In this document: piece after piece, positions 26,361-34,995 of the stretch | How the letters are laid out: every line of letters begins with the position of its first letter | How positions within the stretch are numbered: the first letter of the stretch is position 1 | Source of the DNA: UBA11612 sp965228575 | Lineage (GTDB): Bacteria; Pseudomonadota; Alphaproteobacteria; Rhodospirillales; Rhodospirillaceae | DNA length: 64,000 nucleotides | Assembly (NCBI GenBank): GCA_965228575.1 | Contig: CBDDHW010000070.1 | Location: 46,952 to 110,951, forward strand | Direction of reading: 5' to 3' | The notes under the pieces: generated by a model | Database searches by the model: none | What the model saw: the letters and a program-made list of their open reading frames with translations, nothing else | Told to the model about the DNA's origin: nothing | Made by a program: the position numbers and the translations under genes

Positions 26361-27201
26361 CGGCAAAATTCGCCCGCGCATAGCGAAAGAAGACTAGACC
26401 CAAAGAAGCCGTGATCCACGCGACCAGTAAGTAAATGCCGAGCCCCAACCAATCCGGGTTGGTACCATCAAGAACGACGAGGCGCACCTGGTTGATGATG
26501 AACGTAATCGGGTTCACGAAAATAAACGCCTGCAAAGTAGGGCTCAGACGATCGATCGAATAGAAAACAGGTGAGATAAATAAAGCGCCGGTCATAACGA
26601 GGCCGACGATATGAACGATGTCACGAAAGTACACGCCCACGGCCGCTAAAATCCAAGCAAAGCCAATAAGAAGTAAGACAAAGGGTGCGAGCACAATCGG
26701 TAGAAGCAAGGCGGTTGCCGGGACATGCCGTTCTATGATCGCAAGCGCAACGATGAGGACGCCCGCATTTACGAATGTGTGGAAGATGGCGTTGCCCACT
26801 GCGACCGGTGGTAGGATTTCTAGAGGAAATACGGCTCTTTTCACGAGATTTGAATGCTCGACAATAGCGACAGGCGCTTGCCCCATAACCTCGGCCAATG
26901 CCCAAAAAACAATGAGGCCGCTAAAGAGGTAAAATCCAAAGCCGTACGTTCCGGCATCGCCGCTGGTGTCCCATCGGCTTTCCAAAACAAATCCGAAAAC
27001 AAATGTGTAAATGCCCAATGTCGCCAGAGGAACGATAACAGTCCATAGTAAGCCAAAAGCGCTTAATCGGTATCGACGTTTGATCGCGCGGACGAGAAAT
27101 TGCCGCAGGGCGATCCGTCGCCGCCCCAATAGTATTATTGGCAAAAATATCTCCAACTTGCCGATCGATTTGGTTGTAGATGACGCAGTCGAATACGACA
27201 T
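26350..27201 (-). CDS. wzm: ABC-2 type polysaccharide export permease, Wzm-type
   Basis: 283 residues with six hydrophobic helices. The N-terminal amphipathic segment plus RAIKRRYRLSAFGLLWTVI is typical of polysaccharide ABC-2 permeases. It is the membrane half of the Wzm/Wzt exporter. The ATG shares its base with the stop of the next gene upstream (27201), so the genes form one operon. Confidence 0.92.
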   Translation of the reverse strand: MSYSTASSTTKSIGKLEIFLPIILLGRRRIALRQFLVRAIKRRYRLSAFGLLWTVIVPLATLGIYTFVFGFVLESRWDTSGDAGTYGFGFYLFSGLIVFWALAEVMGQAPVAIVEHSNLVKRAVFPLEILPPVAVGNAIFHTFVNAGVLIVALAIIERHVPATALLLPIVLAPFVLLLIGFAWILAAVGVYFRDIVHIVGLVMTGALFISPVFYSIDRLSPTLQAFIFVNPITFIINQVRLVVLDGTNPDWLGLGIYLLVAWITASLGLVFFRYARANFADVL

Positions 27202-28133
27202 TAGAAACGCTGACCATCTTTCGCTGGGGACGGCGGCAAGCTTTTATCTGTCAGACGTTGCCACCATCCCGAGGATAGAGACTGAACCACGTCTCGAATA
27301 GTGACCGAGTGTTCTGAGGCTGAAATCCCAAGGTCTCTTTGAACAGTTTCAGAGACGATAGTTGATTTTCGTGTTTCCTCCATGATGGCGCGCACATCCA
27401 AGTATTGATCTAAGGCTTCTCCGGTTAGGCCACCTTCCGTCGGCACGGTATTGCTGCCGTCCGTTTTGTAGTGGTAGTCACCGATATGTGTTCCAATCAG
27501 CGAAAAATCCGAACGATATTGCGCGCATATACGCAGCAGAAGATCGTAATCTTCTTCAACTGTAAGGGATGTATTAAAGCGCAAAATATCGGGCGATATT
27601 TTCTCCCGATCTAAAAGATAGCTATGCAGCGGGCAGAAATTTGCTTTGAACAGATCAGCCAAACAGTTTCCTCTAAAGGGAGCGTCGGCTTTGCCTTCCG
27701 CGAATAGAAAATTGTCGTAAACATTCATCCGCATGACACGTACACTGGCGAACGCAATGGCCGCATTTGTTTGTTGAAGCTGAGTGGTCAGAAGTTTGTA
27801 GGCTTCCGGATAAACCACATCGTCATAATCTAAGAACCCCAGGTACTTTCCCTCGGCATGATCAATCCCCAAATTGAGTAGGGCCGATCTGGCGTCGGCA
27901 GGGTGTGTTGGCTCGTAGTTTAGTATGGAAAGTTTCGCATTTGCGTTCAGCGCGACCAACGGCGAAAGGGTGTTTTTAACTGTATCAATGTCGGCGGCAG
28001 CAAAGCGTTGTAATGTTAAGATGATGTTGACGGGGTGATAGGTTTGACTCACAAGAGAAAATACACATCGCCCCAATTCGGTGGTTCGCGTTGGGTCGTG
28101 AAACCTGACCACAATGTCTAATTGGCTTGTCAC
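27201..28133 (-). CDS. Glycosyltransferase family 2 protein
   Basis: About 310 residues from GTG 28133 (VTSQLDIVVRFHD), with a GGTGG element 7-8 bp upstream. The longer start at 28157 would overlap the neighbouring gene by 20 bp. GT2 features are LGFLDYDDVVYPEAYKLL (DXD-type) and SLTVEEDYDLLLRI (acidic motif). The C-terminal part shows no clear domain. It lies between the large fusion gene and wzm, in the same operon. Confidence 0.82.
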   Translation of the reverse strand: MTSQLDIVVRFHDPTRTTELGRCVFSLVSQTYHPVNIILTLQRFAAADIDTVKNTLSPLVALNANAKLSILNYEPTHPADARSALLNLGIDHAEGKYLGFLDYDDVVYPEAYKLLTTQLQQTNAAIAFASVRVMRMNVYDNFLFAEGKADAPFRGNCLADLFKANFCPLHSYLLDREKISPDILRFNTSLTVEEDYDLLLRICAQYRSDFSLIGTHIGDYHYKTDGSNTVPTEGGLTGEALDQYLDVRAIMEETRKSTIVSETVQRDLGISASEHSVTIRDVVQSLSSGWWQRLTDKSLPPSPAKDGQRF

Positions 28134-28137
28134 GTTT

Positions 28138-31100
28138 CTACCACCGCGTTTCAGCAAAACTAAAATGATGGTCGAAGTCAGATATATGACGCCATTCTAC
28201 GGGCGACGGTGTTGCGTGCATCGCCGCGGGTGCGGGCTCGAAACCAATTGCTCGTAATTCGGTGGTCGCCCAGTCCTCAAATTTTGAATTCCCCCACTTC
28301 CTGGCCAGCGCAATACCTGAATTAAAAATCAATCTTAGGCGATCAGGGTTCGTCTCGCGGTTTGTAACGCCATGGGTGAATAACGCTCTCGGACATACGC
28401 GAACGGCAAAACCACTGGCCCGCGCTCGCCAGGACAAATCCACATCCTCGCAATACATAAAAAAAGCATCATCAAACCCGCCAACTTTATCGTAGAGGGA
28501 GCGTGAGAGGGCAAGGCACGCGCCCGACGCCCAAGGTGTTTCGAAGGTGAAAGGATTATAGATTTTTGGATGCTCTTCAGGAAACTGTTGGGCTTCGATA
28601 AGGGCTTGCCCGTCGTGCGCTTGCATCATTTGGATCAAAGAACCAATCGCCTTCGGATGGAAAATGCCGTCTGGATTTGCCGCAATATATATGTCCGCGC
28701 CCGCAGCAAATGCGTCTTCCATAAGGCGATTGTGGGCTTTTCCAAATCCAACATTCCCTCGGGAGTCCTTGCGAACAACGATATCTACATCCTCTTCGTC
28801 GCAACGAAATGAGTCTCCATTGTCGACGACGAACACACGCGATTTATCTGAAAGACCTGCCGTTTTTATCGCCGTACGGGCACTTCGAAGACATGTATCA
28901 ATTTGCTCTGCTGTGTTGTTGTAAGTCACAACCCCCACAATGACGCACGTCTGGGGGTTCACATTTCGATCACTTCCCAAAGCTTTACTTTGGAGGCGTT
29001 TAATAAGAGCATGCGCCGGCTTTACGGACTCCGGGTGAGATTTTCGCGGCTGTAATCCGTTGTCCTCGTTCAGCGACAAGGAATGTTTTGATATAAACTC
29101 TTTTAGTTCATTCGCCGTATTGGCGGCAAAGATGGCTGGCGTGTGCTCGAAAAAAGGTTTGTGAGCAATCTTAAGCCATTTGTATCCGGCTCGCTCGCAC
29201 ACATAAAAATACAAACGCTCGATCGCATGCGCCAATGTTCCATCAATTTGATCGCTCTCAGCCTCGAAATCATTTGTGTCTAAGTTCAAATCCAATAGCG
29301 GTTTTAAGGCAGAGGTGCGCGCCCAAAACATCGACCCGGATGGAAAATCAAGCACCTTTGACTCTGAGAGCCTAAAGCCCATGCGCTGCGCCAGGTTATT
29401 GGCGTGTTTGAAATCACCGCCCCAATTGATCCATTGACGCATGGGCTCGAAATGTTGAGAAGCGATGATGCCGAGGTCTGCATGCAGGTGAAACGCTGTA
29501 AAAACGCTGTTTACGATATCAGGTGTGCCCAACAGGTTTTCGAGTAAGAAGCCGCGCCAATTGGCAAGTACACCCGCGTGATCCGATGTTTTTGAGTGGA
29601 TATGAAGAACGTATTCATAGCTCTCGTATGTGTCTTTGAATGCAATGAGCTTGGGTGCGATGTCGCGGCCACGATTCTCCGTCACTCGGACATCAATTTT
29701 ACCCGCGTTCCAACCTTCAAATGCTTTCTCAATGATGGATTTTTTTTCCGGGGTGTCAGTGGAAATAAACAGATCGAACGAGAACGGAATATTTTTGAGG
29801 TACCGCTTAAATTCTACGGACATCTCTTCGTAGAAAAGGTGACAAATAACGGCAAGAGGAGGAGGGGTTTCTAGCAAATTACTAAACCCAAAGGGCGTTG
29901 CAACGCAGTGGTCGATTTCAACCGGGCGTGCGACCTCGCGCACCGGCGTCATTTGTTTTCGCAAACGGGTCTCTGAGAGTTCCCGGTGCCGTCCGGCTTC
30001 CCACCTCTGAAATACCGATGTTCCCCTGAACAAACTAGGCGCGGCGTTAAATGCGAGTTCAACCATTCGCATCTTCACGCTTTGAGGAAGCGGTGCATAT
30101 TTATAAACTAAACGCGCGTTTGCTTTCACAATCCGCTTTGCACCGCGCCAAAGTAGGCCGGGAGTGCGGCGAGCTTGGCGTAGCGGCGCCGTTATCCGCC
30201 AGCTTGTGGAGCGGCGTAGTGCGTCTAAGGTTGATTCGGCGGTACTAACAGCGGTTTCCGCGTTATGAAGTTTGAGCTTGAACTCTTCAATCAAATTCCA
30301 TTGCCGCTCGAGACGAGTTGCGGCATCCCGAAGCGAGGTTTCCAATGTCTTGATGTCGGTGAGGAGCGTTTCTTTCTCCGCCTCTATTTTCTCTGCGCTT
30401 TTTCCGTTGTAGGTGTGGAGCTCCCTTTGCAGGTCTTCAAGTCGCTCTTTATTGGTTATTTCCGCGCGAAAGGCGTTTCCTAGGCGTCCATACGTCGTCC
30501 GTATCTCGTTCGCGCAATCTGAGCTCCGCGTTGCGGACAAAAACTCCATGATTTTTTGGGGTAAATTTGATCCGTATCCCAAAACTCCAAGGCCGTGCCC
30601 ATGCAGGAATTCGAAAGATGGAGAGTCTTTGCTCAGCTCTTCCCAGAGTCGAAAGACGCCGAAATTTCGTTCGCGGACGTTGGTGTCATGAAATAGAACG
30701 ATGGCGCGATCAGATAGTTTTGGTTTCCATGTCTCGAAGTCGTGCTTCACGTCCTCGTAAAAATGTAAGCCGTCGATATGCAAGAGATCGATAGACCCAT
30801 CGCTAAAATGGTCTACTGCGTCGTCGAATGTCGAGCGGACAAGGCGAGAAAACGCTGAGTAGTTTTTTTCGTTGTAATCTGAAACATTTTGAAAAAAATC
30901 TTCGCCGTAATATCCGGTATGTTCATCCCCTTGCCAGGTATCAACCGCGTAGCATTGTGTAGGTATTTCCAGCGCTTTGACTGCTTGGCAGAACGCAAAA
31001 TAAGAATACCCGCCGTGGGTTCCGAGTTCAGCGAGGGTGCGCGGCCTAAGTTTTTCGATCAACCAGAACGCAAAGGGAGCGTGATCCGCCCAAGCCGATG

Positions 31101-31173
31101 ATTCAAGGTATTGGGGCACCCAAAAAGAGGCCGGGGATAGGTGCTTGCCTGATGCGGTGTATTCATTACTCAT
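28138..31173 (-). CDS. Multidomain protein: methyltransferase - coiled coil - RgpF-like - GT2
   Basis: 1011 residues from ATG 31173. The frame opens further upstream only by a TTG at 31248. Residues about 45-205 are a class I SAM methyltransferase (LAELGTHGGYSYFAF, AVDTWQGDEHTGYYG, LLHIDGLHFYEDV). Residues about 238-325 form a heptad-rich coiled coil ending RRSTSWRITAPL. Residues about 435-690 match the rhamnan synthesis RgpF domain (VICHLFYEE, ENRGRDIAPKL, LHIHSKTS). Residues about 742-960 are a GT2 domain (VGVVTYNN, ANPDGIF, FFMYCEDVDLSWRA). This combination suggests polysaccharide assembly and end-modification. It is cytoplasmic and part of the wzm/wzt operon. Confidence 0.9.
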   Translation of the reverse strand: MSNEYTASGKHLSPASFWVPQYLESSAWADHAPFAFWLIEKLRPRTLAELGTHGGYSYFAFCQAVKALEIPTQCYAVDTWQGDEHTGYYGEDFFQNVSDYNEKNYSAFSRLVRSTFDDAVDHFSDGSIDLLHIDGLHFYEDVKHDFETWKPKLSDRAIVLFHDTNVRERNFGVFRLWEELSKDSPSFEFLHGHGLGVLGYGSNLPQKIMEFLSATRSSDCANEIRTTYGRLGNAFRAEITNKERLEDLQRELHTYNGKSAEKIEAEKETLLTDIKTLETSLRDAATRLERQWNLIEEFKLKLHNAETAVSTAESTLDALRRSTSWRITAPLRQARRTPGLLWRGAKRIVKANARLVYKYAPLPQSVKMRMVELAFNAAPSLFRGTSVFQRWEAGRHRELSETRLRKQMTPVREVARPVEIDHCVATPFGFSNLLETPPPLAVICHLFYEEMSVEFKRYLKNIPFSFDLFISTDTPEKKSIIEKAFEGWNAGKIDVRVTENRGRDIAPKLIAFKDTYESYEYVLHIHSKTSDHAGVLANWRGFLLENLLGTPDIVNSVFTAFHLHADLGIIASQHFEPMRQWINWGGDFKHANNLAQRMGFRLSESKVLDFPSGSMFWARTSALKPLLDLNLDTNDFEAESDQIDGTLAHAIERLYFYVCERAGYKWLKIAHKPFFEHTPAIFAANTANELKEFISKHSLSLNEDNGLQPRKSHPESVKPAHALIKRLQSKALGSDRNVNPQTCVIVGVVTYNNTAEQIDTCLRSARTAIKTAGLSDKSRVFVVDNGDSFRCDEEDVDIVVRKDSRGNVGFGKAHNRLMEDAFAAGADIYIAANPDGIFHPKAIGSLIQMMQAHDGQALIEAQQFPEEHPKIYNPFTFETPWASGACLALSRSLYDKVGGFDDAFFMYCEDVDLSWRARASGFAVRVCPRALFTHGVTNRETNPDRLRLIFNSGIALARKWGNSKFEDWATTELRAIGFEPAPAAMHATPSPVEWRHISDFDHHFSFAETRW

Positions 31174-31274
31174 GGAACTACGGCCAAATACAGTGTCAAT
31201 CGCGCCTGTGCAAGCAGCATACCTGCAACCTACTGATGTCGCGAACAAAAATGGCGAATTTTAGGTTCTCTATC

Positions 31275-32474
31275 TCACAAAGATGATCGCACGACCTGGC
31301 GATACAGAGCAGCGTGTTGGTCTAATACGTGAGGTAGGGAAAACTCAGCTTCGACTTTGGCGCGCGCAGCCTTTGCCCAACGTGCGCGTTCACCAGGATG
31401 TTCCATCATGTATTGCATGGCATCGGCTAACGCGGTCGGGTCGTCCGGAGGAACCAGAAGGCCAGTTTCACCAGGGATGACCACCTCGCGGTTTCCGCTG
31501 ATATCAGAGGCAACCATGGCTCTGGCGCAACTCGCAGCTTCGAGTAATGCTTTGGGTATTCCTTCTCCACCTAAAGCTGGGTGGAGGACGACATTGCCCT
31601 GCGCTATACGCGCGGGAACATCATCGACCTGGCCTTTGAAGTCCACGCCGGGGGTTCGCGCCCACTGCGAGATGACATCGGCGGGAATGTTGGATGGGTT
31701 CCCATCATCAGCTTCTCCGCAAATTGCGAGTTCGTGATCGAAGCCACGGCTTTGAAGAATTTTATGCGCGGCAATAGCGGTCTGGATACCTTTGATATAG
31801 AGAAGGCGCGCGAGGATCAGAAATCGGAAAGGTTTTTCATCGGGTTCAGGTATGGCTCCAAAGACAGAGGTATCGACCCCTGATCCCGCAATAAGCTTTA
31901 AATGAGCCTCCGGAATGGACAAGTTCGCTCGCGCGTAAGCGACATCATCACGATTTTGAAAAATGACTTGGGCGTCATTTGCCCGCGTGGACTGTCGCAG
32001 CACAGCTCCACAAAATTTCTGGGCCATGGTAGCGAGCAGAGATCTATCGAAAAATACAAAACCAAGCCCATTAATCGAATTGATAACCCTGGTTGGCGTT
32101 CCAAGCGCGCCGAGTGATCCGAGTATGGCGGGTTTCAGCGCAATGTTGTGAAGAACATCAGGGCGCATTTTTTTTATCAAACGACGCACACGCCAAAGTT
32201 CTGGAAAAAAATTCAATGCACTTCCAAGCAATGAATTCGATCGTCGCCAATTAAGATGAACAACGTCAAAATTTATAGCTTTATCTGAACGCTCACCGCA
32301 TCGTGCGGCGACAGTGACATCAAATCCAATTGCTGCGGCCGTATTTGCCACATCCTTCTTGTGTGACTCAAAGTAATAGAACTCGGTAACTAGAAAGAGT
32401 AGCCGTTTCCCAGTGATCTCTTCGTATTTCTGCGGCGCCGGCCCCGAGAGTGAGTCGTCTGTCATGAAACCCAT
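31275..32474 (-). CDS. Glycosyltransferase family 4 protein
   Basis: 399 residues. The GT4 N-terminal domain (KRLLFLVTEFYYFESHKKD) and the C-terminal donor domain (FLILARLLYIKGIQ, HPALGGEGIPKALLEAASC, GETGLLVPPDDP) are clear. It resembles PglA-type and colanic-acid-type GT4 transferases. A second ATG at 32465 is equally possible. It is the first gene of the leftward polysaccharide set. Substrate unknown. Confidence 0.9.
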   Translation of the reverse strand: MGFMTDDSLSGPAPQKYEEITGKRLLFLVTEFYYFESHKKDVANTAAAIGFDVTVAARCGERSDKAINFDVVHLNWRRSNSLLGSALNFFPELWRVRRLIKKMRPDVLHNIALKPAILGSLGALGTPTRVINSINGLGFVFFDRSLLATMAQKFCGAVLRQSTRANDAQVIFQNRDDVAYARANLSIPEAHLKLIAGSGVDTSVFGAIPEPDEKPFRFLILARLLYIKGIQTAIAAHKILQSRGFDHELAICGEADDGNPSNIPADVISQWARTPGVDFKGQVDDVPARIAQGNVVLHPALGGEGIPKALLEAASCARAMVASDISGNREVVIPGETGLLVPPDDPTALADAMQYMMEHPGERARWAKAARAKVEAEFSLPHVLDQHAALYRQVVRSSL

Positions 32475-32512
32475 TCACGAATTTGATTTGTTCATGTCTA
32501 AGGCTAGATGCA

Positions 32513-33559
32513 TTAGGACGGTGCGTGCGGGCATGCACTAAACTTTTCTGGGCAAATGCGCGTGCCAGAGGCAGAGCAGGGTGTTTGACGTCCGCTAACA
32601 AAGGACACGAGCGTTGCAAGTGCGGAAATATAGGCTTCATCGGCGCGAACAGCGCTTACGCGCGCATAGTGAGGAACACCGGACTCGCCCGCAAGATCTT
32701 TCATATCCCGGTCCAACTCAACGAGCGTTTCGACGTGCTCTGAAACAAATGCGATCGGAACCACAATAATGGGAATATTGTCACGTCCTGCCCGTAATAT
32801 TTCATCTTCAATCGAAGGACCGAGCCATTTTACTGGTCCAACACGGCTCTGATAGCAAATGGCATAGTCAAGATCAGGTATCGCCATGCGATCCACTACA
32901 GCCGCGGTCGATTGTTCAACTTGCCATTGATAGGGATCCCCGGCGGCCACGATTTTTTCTGGAAGTCCATGCGCGGAAAACAAGATGCGCGGTTTTCCAT
33001 GTTTCTGTGCGCCGTCGTAGATGTCTTTAATTTTTTCAGCCACTGGAGCGATAAACCCATCGACTGTTGGATAACAACACGCGATCTCCATAGGTGTCAT
33101 TAGATCTTGGCGCTTTGCCTCGGACTTAAGAGCGTCGATCGAGGTTTGTGTGGTCGTGGTGGAGAACTGAGGATAAAGCGGAAGCACAACAATGCGCGTG
33201 GGGTTATAGGATTTTATTTCCCGCACAACCTCCGGCGCCATGGGGTGCCAGTAGCGCATAAATATAAAGACCCGTGAGTCTCCCGGTTGAGCATCCAAAA
33301 GCTTTTGTAAGGCGGTTGCTTGAGCTTCGGTCTCTGGGAGTAGTACCGATCGCCCTCCCAGCAATTCGTACAACCCGCGAGATTTTTTTGCGCGTAACGT
33401 TGAAATTAAGGTCGCGATTATCCAGCGGATAGGCGTGGGCAGTGTAATGATGTAGGGGTCGTTAAAGAGGTTAAATAGAAACGGCCTTACGGCGGCCGGG
33501 CTATCCGGCCCCCCGAGATTAAAAATGACAACTGCGGTGCGTGATTGTGACGTGTTCAT
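32513..33559 (-). CDS. hemH: Ferrochelatase
   Basis: 348 residues. It inserts iron into protoporphyrin IX, the final step of heme synthesis. VVIFNLGGPDS at the start, the catalytic His in FSAHGLPEKI and the Glu in PIAFVSEHVETLVELD match the family. The tail carries three cysteines spaced over 18 residues (CSASGTRIC...SAC). Such a tail recalls ferrochelatases that bind a [2Fe-2S] cluster. Transcribed divergently from hemA across a 122-bp space. Confidence 0.95.
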   Translation of the reverse strand: MNTSQSRTAVVIFNLGGPDSPAAVRPFLFNLFNDPYIITLPTPIRWIIATLISTLRAKKSRGLYELLGGRSVLLPETEAQATALQKLLDAQPGDSRVFIFMRYWHPMAPEVVREIKSYNPTRIVVLPLYPQFSTTTTQTSIDALKSEAKRQDLMTPMEIACCYPTVDGFIAPVAEKIKDIYDGAQKHGKPRILFSAHGLPEKIVAAGDPYQWQVEQSTAAVVDRMAIPDLDYAICYQSRVGPVKWLGPSIEDEILRAGRDNIPIIVVPIAFVSEHVETLVELDRDMKDLAGESGVPHYARVSAVRADEAYISALATLVSFVSGRQTPCSASGTRICPEKFSACPHAPS

Positions 33560-33631
33560 AGGTGATTTCTAGCGCCTTTCTGTGTACGACGCTATATCGT
33601 CACGTCGAACCCAACCTCGATTCCCACCCGC

Positions 33632-33650
33632 TTTGACATAGCTGTGACAT
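33632..33650. promoter_or_regulatory. Direct repeat (TTTGACAT / TGTGACAT, 11-bp phase) between hemH and hemA
   Basis: Two 8-bp elements (33632-33639 and 33643-33650) match at 7 of 8 positions and are spaced by exactly 11 bp. They lie 32 bp upstream of the hemA ATG. OmpR-family regulators often bind direct repeats with about 10-11 bp phase, and such a regulator is encoded in this operon. Two half-sites in a 122-bp region could be chance. Confidence 0.35.
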
Positions 33651-33681
33651 TTGGAAATCGGGCTCATGATATCGAGCCGCT

Positions 33682-34995
33682 ATGGACAGATTTGCACTCG
33701 TTGGCGCGTCTTACAAAACAGCCGGGGTTGAACGCCTGGGGCGCCTCTCCTTGCCCAAGGAGCAACTTGCCGAGCGCCTGCCGGAGTTCGTTTCACGGAC
33801 CGGGGCCAAGGAAATTGCATATATCGGAACATGCAATCGGGTTGAGTTCGTGCTCGCCGGCGATGAGTCCATGTCCGCGCAGACTTGCCGAAATGCAATA
33901 GGACAGCTCCTGAACGTATCTGACGACGGAGGGAATCGTCTCTTTCGAGCTTGGCACGATGATGGAGCGATTGAACATCTTTTTCTAGTCGCGGCAGGGT
34001 TGGATTCAGCGCAGCCAGGAGAGCGCGAGATATATGCTCAAGTTCGCAATGCGTGGAGTGCGTCCAAATCAGCAGGAACCTGCGGCCCTAAATTAGACTT
34101 TTTATTCGCTGAGGCCTTGCGGTCCGCGCAAGCCGTTCATCGTCAGGCCGCGCGACCAGGGAACATTGCGTCGTTAGCAGGGTTAGCGGTGAATCGTGTT
34201 CTATTCCACATTGAGGGAACCGAAAACAAAATCGCTGTAGTCGGCGTTTCTCCTATGACACGTAGGTGTGCCCTATTCCTGAAGGAGCGCGGATTTCATG
34301 TTGACGTGGTCAACCGGACCTTGAAAACGGCTCAAGATCTAGCAACTGAAATTTCCGGGAATGCCCAGTCACTTGATGATTTCAAAAAAAATCCGGGGGG
34401 CTTCAATGTCCTCATCACGGCGGTCGGGAGTAGTGAACCCGTTTTAGATCGCGCCATTTTGGAAACTATTGCGGCGTCGGCTCCAAATGGGGGAACGCTT
34501 ATTGTCGATCTTGGGGTGCCGCCCAACGTCGACCCGGCCGATGCGGAGAGAGACGGCATTGTGCGTATTGGCATGGATTTTATTGTTGCCGACGCAACGG
34601 AGGGCCGGGCGTCAAAATTAATTGAGATGGCCGATGCGCGTGTTGTCGTCGACTCACATTTGGAACGCCTTCATGGCGAGTATGCTATCCGGGAAGCCGC
34701 GCCGCTCATTCAGCGTCTCGCCACAAGATACCAAGCGGCGGCATCCGAGAGCCTCCGGCGTTTGCCACGCTCGACGCGCGAGGCCTTAAATGGCGACCCT
34801 GACTTAGAAATGTGGGCGGAAGGTTTTGCGAGACGTATGGCGCATGTGCCTTTAAAAGGACTGCGGTCATTGGCTGCGGAAGCAGGGCCAACGGTCGTTC
34901 AAGCCTACTTGCGCGGCGTAGAGGACGCGCTGTCGAGCGCGAGTGAAGAAGATATGACGCCTGAAGTTAAACTGGGTAGGACGCCGAAGTCGTGA
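33682..34995 (+). CDS. hemA: Glutamyl-tRNA reductase
   Basis: 437 residues. It reduces Glu-tRNA to glutamate-1-semialdehyde with NADPH, the first committed step of the C5 route to 5-aminolevulinate. The catalytic cysteine is in IGTCNRVEF, and AAGLDSAQPGEREIYAQVRNAW follows. The central NADPH domain has VVGVSPMTRRC in place of the usual glycine-rich GAGxM motif. The C-terminal dimerisation helix region is complete. The stop overlaps the hemL start by 4 bp. GluTR is not the ALA synthase that many alphaproteobacteria call hemA. Confidence 0.93.
   Translation: MDRFALVGASYKTAGVERLGRLSLPKEQLAERLPEFVSRTGAKEIAYIGTCNRVEFVLAGDESMSAQTCRNAIGQLLNVSDDGGNRLFRAWHDDGAIEHLFLVAAGLDSAQPGEREIYAQVRNAWSASKSAGTCGPKLDFLFAEALRSAQAVHRQAARPGNIASLAGLAVNRVLFHIEGTENKIAVVGVSPMTRRCALFLKERGFHVDVVNRTLKTAQDLATEISGNAQSLDDFKKNPGGFNVLITAVGSSEPVLDRAILETIAASAPNGGTLIVDLGVPPNVDPADAERDGIVRIGMDFIVADATEGRASKLIEMADARVVVDSHLERLHGEYAIREAAPLIQRLATRYQAAASESLRRLPRSTREALNGDPDLEMWAEGFARRMAHVPLKGLRSLAAEAGPTVVQAYLRGVEDALSSASEEDMTPEVKLGRTPKS

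Noticed and set aside
31174..31248. 25-residue extension of the large fusion protein
   Set aside because: It depends on a TTG start and adds a Cys-rich peptide without signal character; ATG 31173 is preferred.
33633..33661. Sigma-70-type promoter with TTGACA at 33633 before hemA
   Set aside because: No acceptable -10 box occurs at the proper spacing, so I report only the phased repeat.
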